A stretch of DNA of 8,143 nt from Holophaga sp. (GTDB lineage Bacteria > Acidobacteriota > Holophagae > Holophagales > Holophagaceae): contig JAUYES010000658.1 in the NCBI GenBank assembly GCA_030691225.1, positions 1 to 8,143 of the forward strand, in the 5' to 3' direction. This document shows, one piece after another, positions 7,082 through 8,143 of this stretch (its first letter is position 1; each line of letters begins with the position of its first letter). The translations under genes were made by a program, and so were the position numbers. Below the pieces are notes generated by a model. The model was not told the DNA's origin. It saw nothing but the letters and a program-made list of their open reading frames with translations, and ran no database searches.

Positions 7082-7129
7082 AATAAATGGTTACGTCCCG
7101 AATAATTATGTGGGACGTAACTATTTATT
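7082..7129. repeat. 48-bp near-perfect palindrome
   Basis: The arms 7082-7099 and 7112-7129 are 18 bp each and pair with one G-T mismatch. They include perfect ten-base arms GTTACGTCCC / GGGACGTAAC. The spacer contains ATAATTAT (7102-7109), which is itself a palindrome on exactly the same centre, so the whole element is symmetric apart from three mismatched pairs. It could be a large operator, a cruciform-forming site, a small mobile repeat, or a hairpin terminator on the minus strand, where CCTTTTTTGG follows. Confidence 0.8.
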
Positions 7130-7261
7130 AAAAATTTCTAAAATATTGAAAATAAACATGATATCGCAAAATGTTCTCATATGAATGAAAAACACTCATG
7201 TTCGTTTATTCGCGAGAGGTGATCGCTTCAGGCATGCCTGCGAGAAAACGCTGTTCGACGC

Positions 7262-7289
7262 TTGGTCGCATTCTAAACATAGTTATAAA
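7262..7289 (+). promoter_or_regulatory. Weak candidate sigma-70 promoter for the TPR gene
   Basis: TTGGTC (7262-7267) and TATAAA (7284-7289) are separated by 16 bp. The match is modest, and the AT-rich surroundings make chance hits likely. It would give a leader of nearly 190 nt before the TTG start. Confidence 0.2.
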
Positions 7290-7470
7290 ATGGTTTGATT
7301 GTTTTTTACCAAATGATGTGGGGGACTTTTTCTGAAAAGGCCAACAGAATTGGGAATTCTGGATGGTCCAATGGCGTATTGAATCCCAAAAAACCATGGT
7401 GGTAAGGGGCCTGGAGGGGGATTTTGGTGCCAACTCATGGCATCATTGCCATAATCAATCGCCTTTGCAC

Positions 7471-7476
7471 AAGGAG
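7471..7476 (+). promoter_or_regulatory. Ribosome binding site (AAGGAG) for a TTG start
   Basis: AAGGAG is followed by seven bases and then TTG at 7484. This selects the TTG start of the TPR protein and yields a complete signal peptide. Confidence 0.7.
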
Positions 7477-7483
7477 CAGATCT

Positions 7484-8143
7484 TTGCGTTTTATCCACTC
7501 CATTTGGATCGCAATGTTCTTTCTTGTCCCCTGTCCCTTGGTGATGGCAAGGCAAGCCCAGGAGATACCTTTAGGGTTGGATTCGCTCAAGGGTCGGGCG
7601 CGCCTGAGCGCACTGCTAGATGTCACGGTGCAATCGGACGGGCCGGGGCCTACGAAAGAGCGTCTAGCCCAGGCTAAGGAAGCCTCTGTTCTCGCTCGTG
7701 ATCTCGGCGACCCCTTGGCTCAGGCTCGGGCCATGAGCCAGCTTGGCTATTGGCAATATCGAGATGCAGATTATCCAGGGTCCTTGGAAACGTATTTTCA
7801 AACCCGTGAACTGTGCACCAAGATTCAGGATCGATCAGGCGCATCGCTCATGGAAGAGCAAATTGGTCACACGTTTCTCTATTGCTATGCGGATTACAAC
7901 AATGCTTTGAAATATTATTTAGAAGCCTTTGAGACAGCCAAGATCGCCAACGATTCCAATCGTATTGTCAAGACGATGTCTTTCATCGGTGATGTTTATT
8001 CCCAAAAGGGAGAATTTCAGACGGCGACTTCCTATTTTACCAAGGCGCTTGCTATTTGCGAGAATCCAGGGGCTCCACCGCGTGGTAATAGTATTGCTCA
8101 AATGGATGAAAATGCTGAGTATAGTCTCAAAATGGCTCAGGGT
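7484..8143 (+). CDS. Exported tetratricopeptide-repeat protein, N-terminal part (C-terminus outside window)
   Basis: The plus-strand frame is open from 7484 to the window end (220 codons, no stop). I chose TTG at 7484 because AAGGAG sits seven bases upstream and the product then begins with a good Sec signal peptide: basic M(L)RF, hydrophobic IHSIWIAMFFLVPCPLV, then MARQA, with cleavage probably before QEIP at about residue 25. In-frame ATGs at 7514 and 7544 lie inside or after the signal and would destroy it. Residues about 57-195 are helical TPR-type repeats: LGDPLAQARAMSQLGYWQYR with DYPGSLETYFQ (about 74-106), ASLMEEQIGHTFLYCYADYN with ALKYYLEAFE (about 120-150), and RIVKTMSFIGDVYSQKGEF with ATSYFTKALAI (about 160-191). 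Proteins of this kind often continue into a membrane helix and a cytoplasmic output domain (histidine kinase, GGDEF or helix-turn-helix). That cannot be seen here, so a signalling role is only inference. The gene is divergent from the lipoprotein operon. Confidence 0.8.
   Translation, partial: MRFIHSIWIAMFFLVPCPLVMARQAQEIPLGLDSLKGRARLSALLDVTVQSDGPGPTKERLAQAKEASVLARDLGDPLAQARAMSQLGYWQYRDADYPGSLETYFQTRELCTKIQDRSGASLMEEQIGHTFLYCYADYNNALKYYLEAFETAKIANDSNRIVKTMSFIGDVYSQKGEFQTATSYFTKALAICENPGAPPRGNSIAQMDENAEYSLKMAQG

Larger units (their letters stand above)
6875..7483. other. AT-rich divergent intergenic region
   Basis: This 609-bp stretch separates the minus-strand lipoprotein operon from the plus-strand TPR gene. 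About 6960-7330 is much richer in A and T than the flanking genes. It contains the A/T palindrome AAAAAATATTTTTT (6971-6984), the 48-bp palindrome at 7082-7129, CAGGCATGCCTG (7229-7240) and CAGAATT-GGG-AATTCTG (7344-7360). Promoters for both divergent units must lie here. I find no well-supported gene; a 49-codon frame from 7035 to 7184 is possible but unproven. Confidence 0.6.

Noticed and set aside
7206..7433. 75-codon minus-strand frame in the AT-rich intergenic region
   Set aside because: No ribosome site, no recognisable domain and overlapping alternative frames of similar quality. I considered a transposase remnant, but no motif supports it.
7437..7452. Sigma-54-like TGGCAT...TTGCC near the TPR start
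   Set aside because: The spacing between the GG and GC elements is too short for a -24/-12 promoter. The site is better described as a small ATGGC/GCCAT inverted repeat.

Overview
The window looks like a moderately GC-rich Gram-negative chromosome. It carries part of a cluster of large surface lipoproteins on the minus strand, followed by one unrelated gene on the plus strand. The module style (lipoprotein signal, then fibronectin type III and Ig-like sandwiches, then a right-handed beta-helix) and the secreted TPR protein remind me of Acidobacteriota of the Holophagae group (Geothrix/Holophaga-like). That assignment is inference only. Verrucomicrobia/Opitutaceae-like bacteria also carry such proteins, and the window has no rRNA or housekeeping gene to decide it.

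Layout. Positions 1-1032 (minus): N-terminal 344 residues of a lipoprotein (Ig-like, FN3, Ig-like, then the first residues of a beta-helix-type domain), cut by the window edge. Positions 1033-1467: no convincing gene; it holds a 109-nt imperfect hairpin with a T-run behind it, which may terminate the upstream operon, and a short direct repeat. Positions 1468-3978 (minus): complete lipoprotein with FN3, Ig-like and a parallel beta-helix. Positions 4010-6874 (minus): complete lipoprotein with FN3, Ig-like, FN3, a cadherin-like/Big-type domain and a different beta-helix. The 4010-6874 and 1468-3978 genes are 31 bp apart in the same direction and are probably one transcription unit. Positions 6875-7483: AT-rich divergent intergenic region with a 48-bp near-perfect palindrome. 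Positions 7484-8143 (plus): start of an exported tetratricopeptide-repeat protein that uses a TTG start, cut by the window end.

The three lipoproteins share an almost interchangeable front end: the same residues follow the lipidated cysteine (CGGDKAAAP), and the FN3/Ig modules are so alike that 106 bp are identical between two of the genes. Their C-terminal domains differ. The likely picture is a family of outer-surface proteins in which a common export and spacer cassette displays different beta-helix domains (candidate polysaccharide lyases/hydrolases or binding proteins). No catalytic residues can be assigned with certainty. I see no CRISPR array, RNA gene, transposase or phage gene. Nothing here is clearly a new biological system. 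The best leads are the cassette-like lipoprotein family and the two palindromic intergenic elements.
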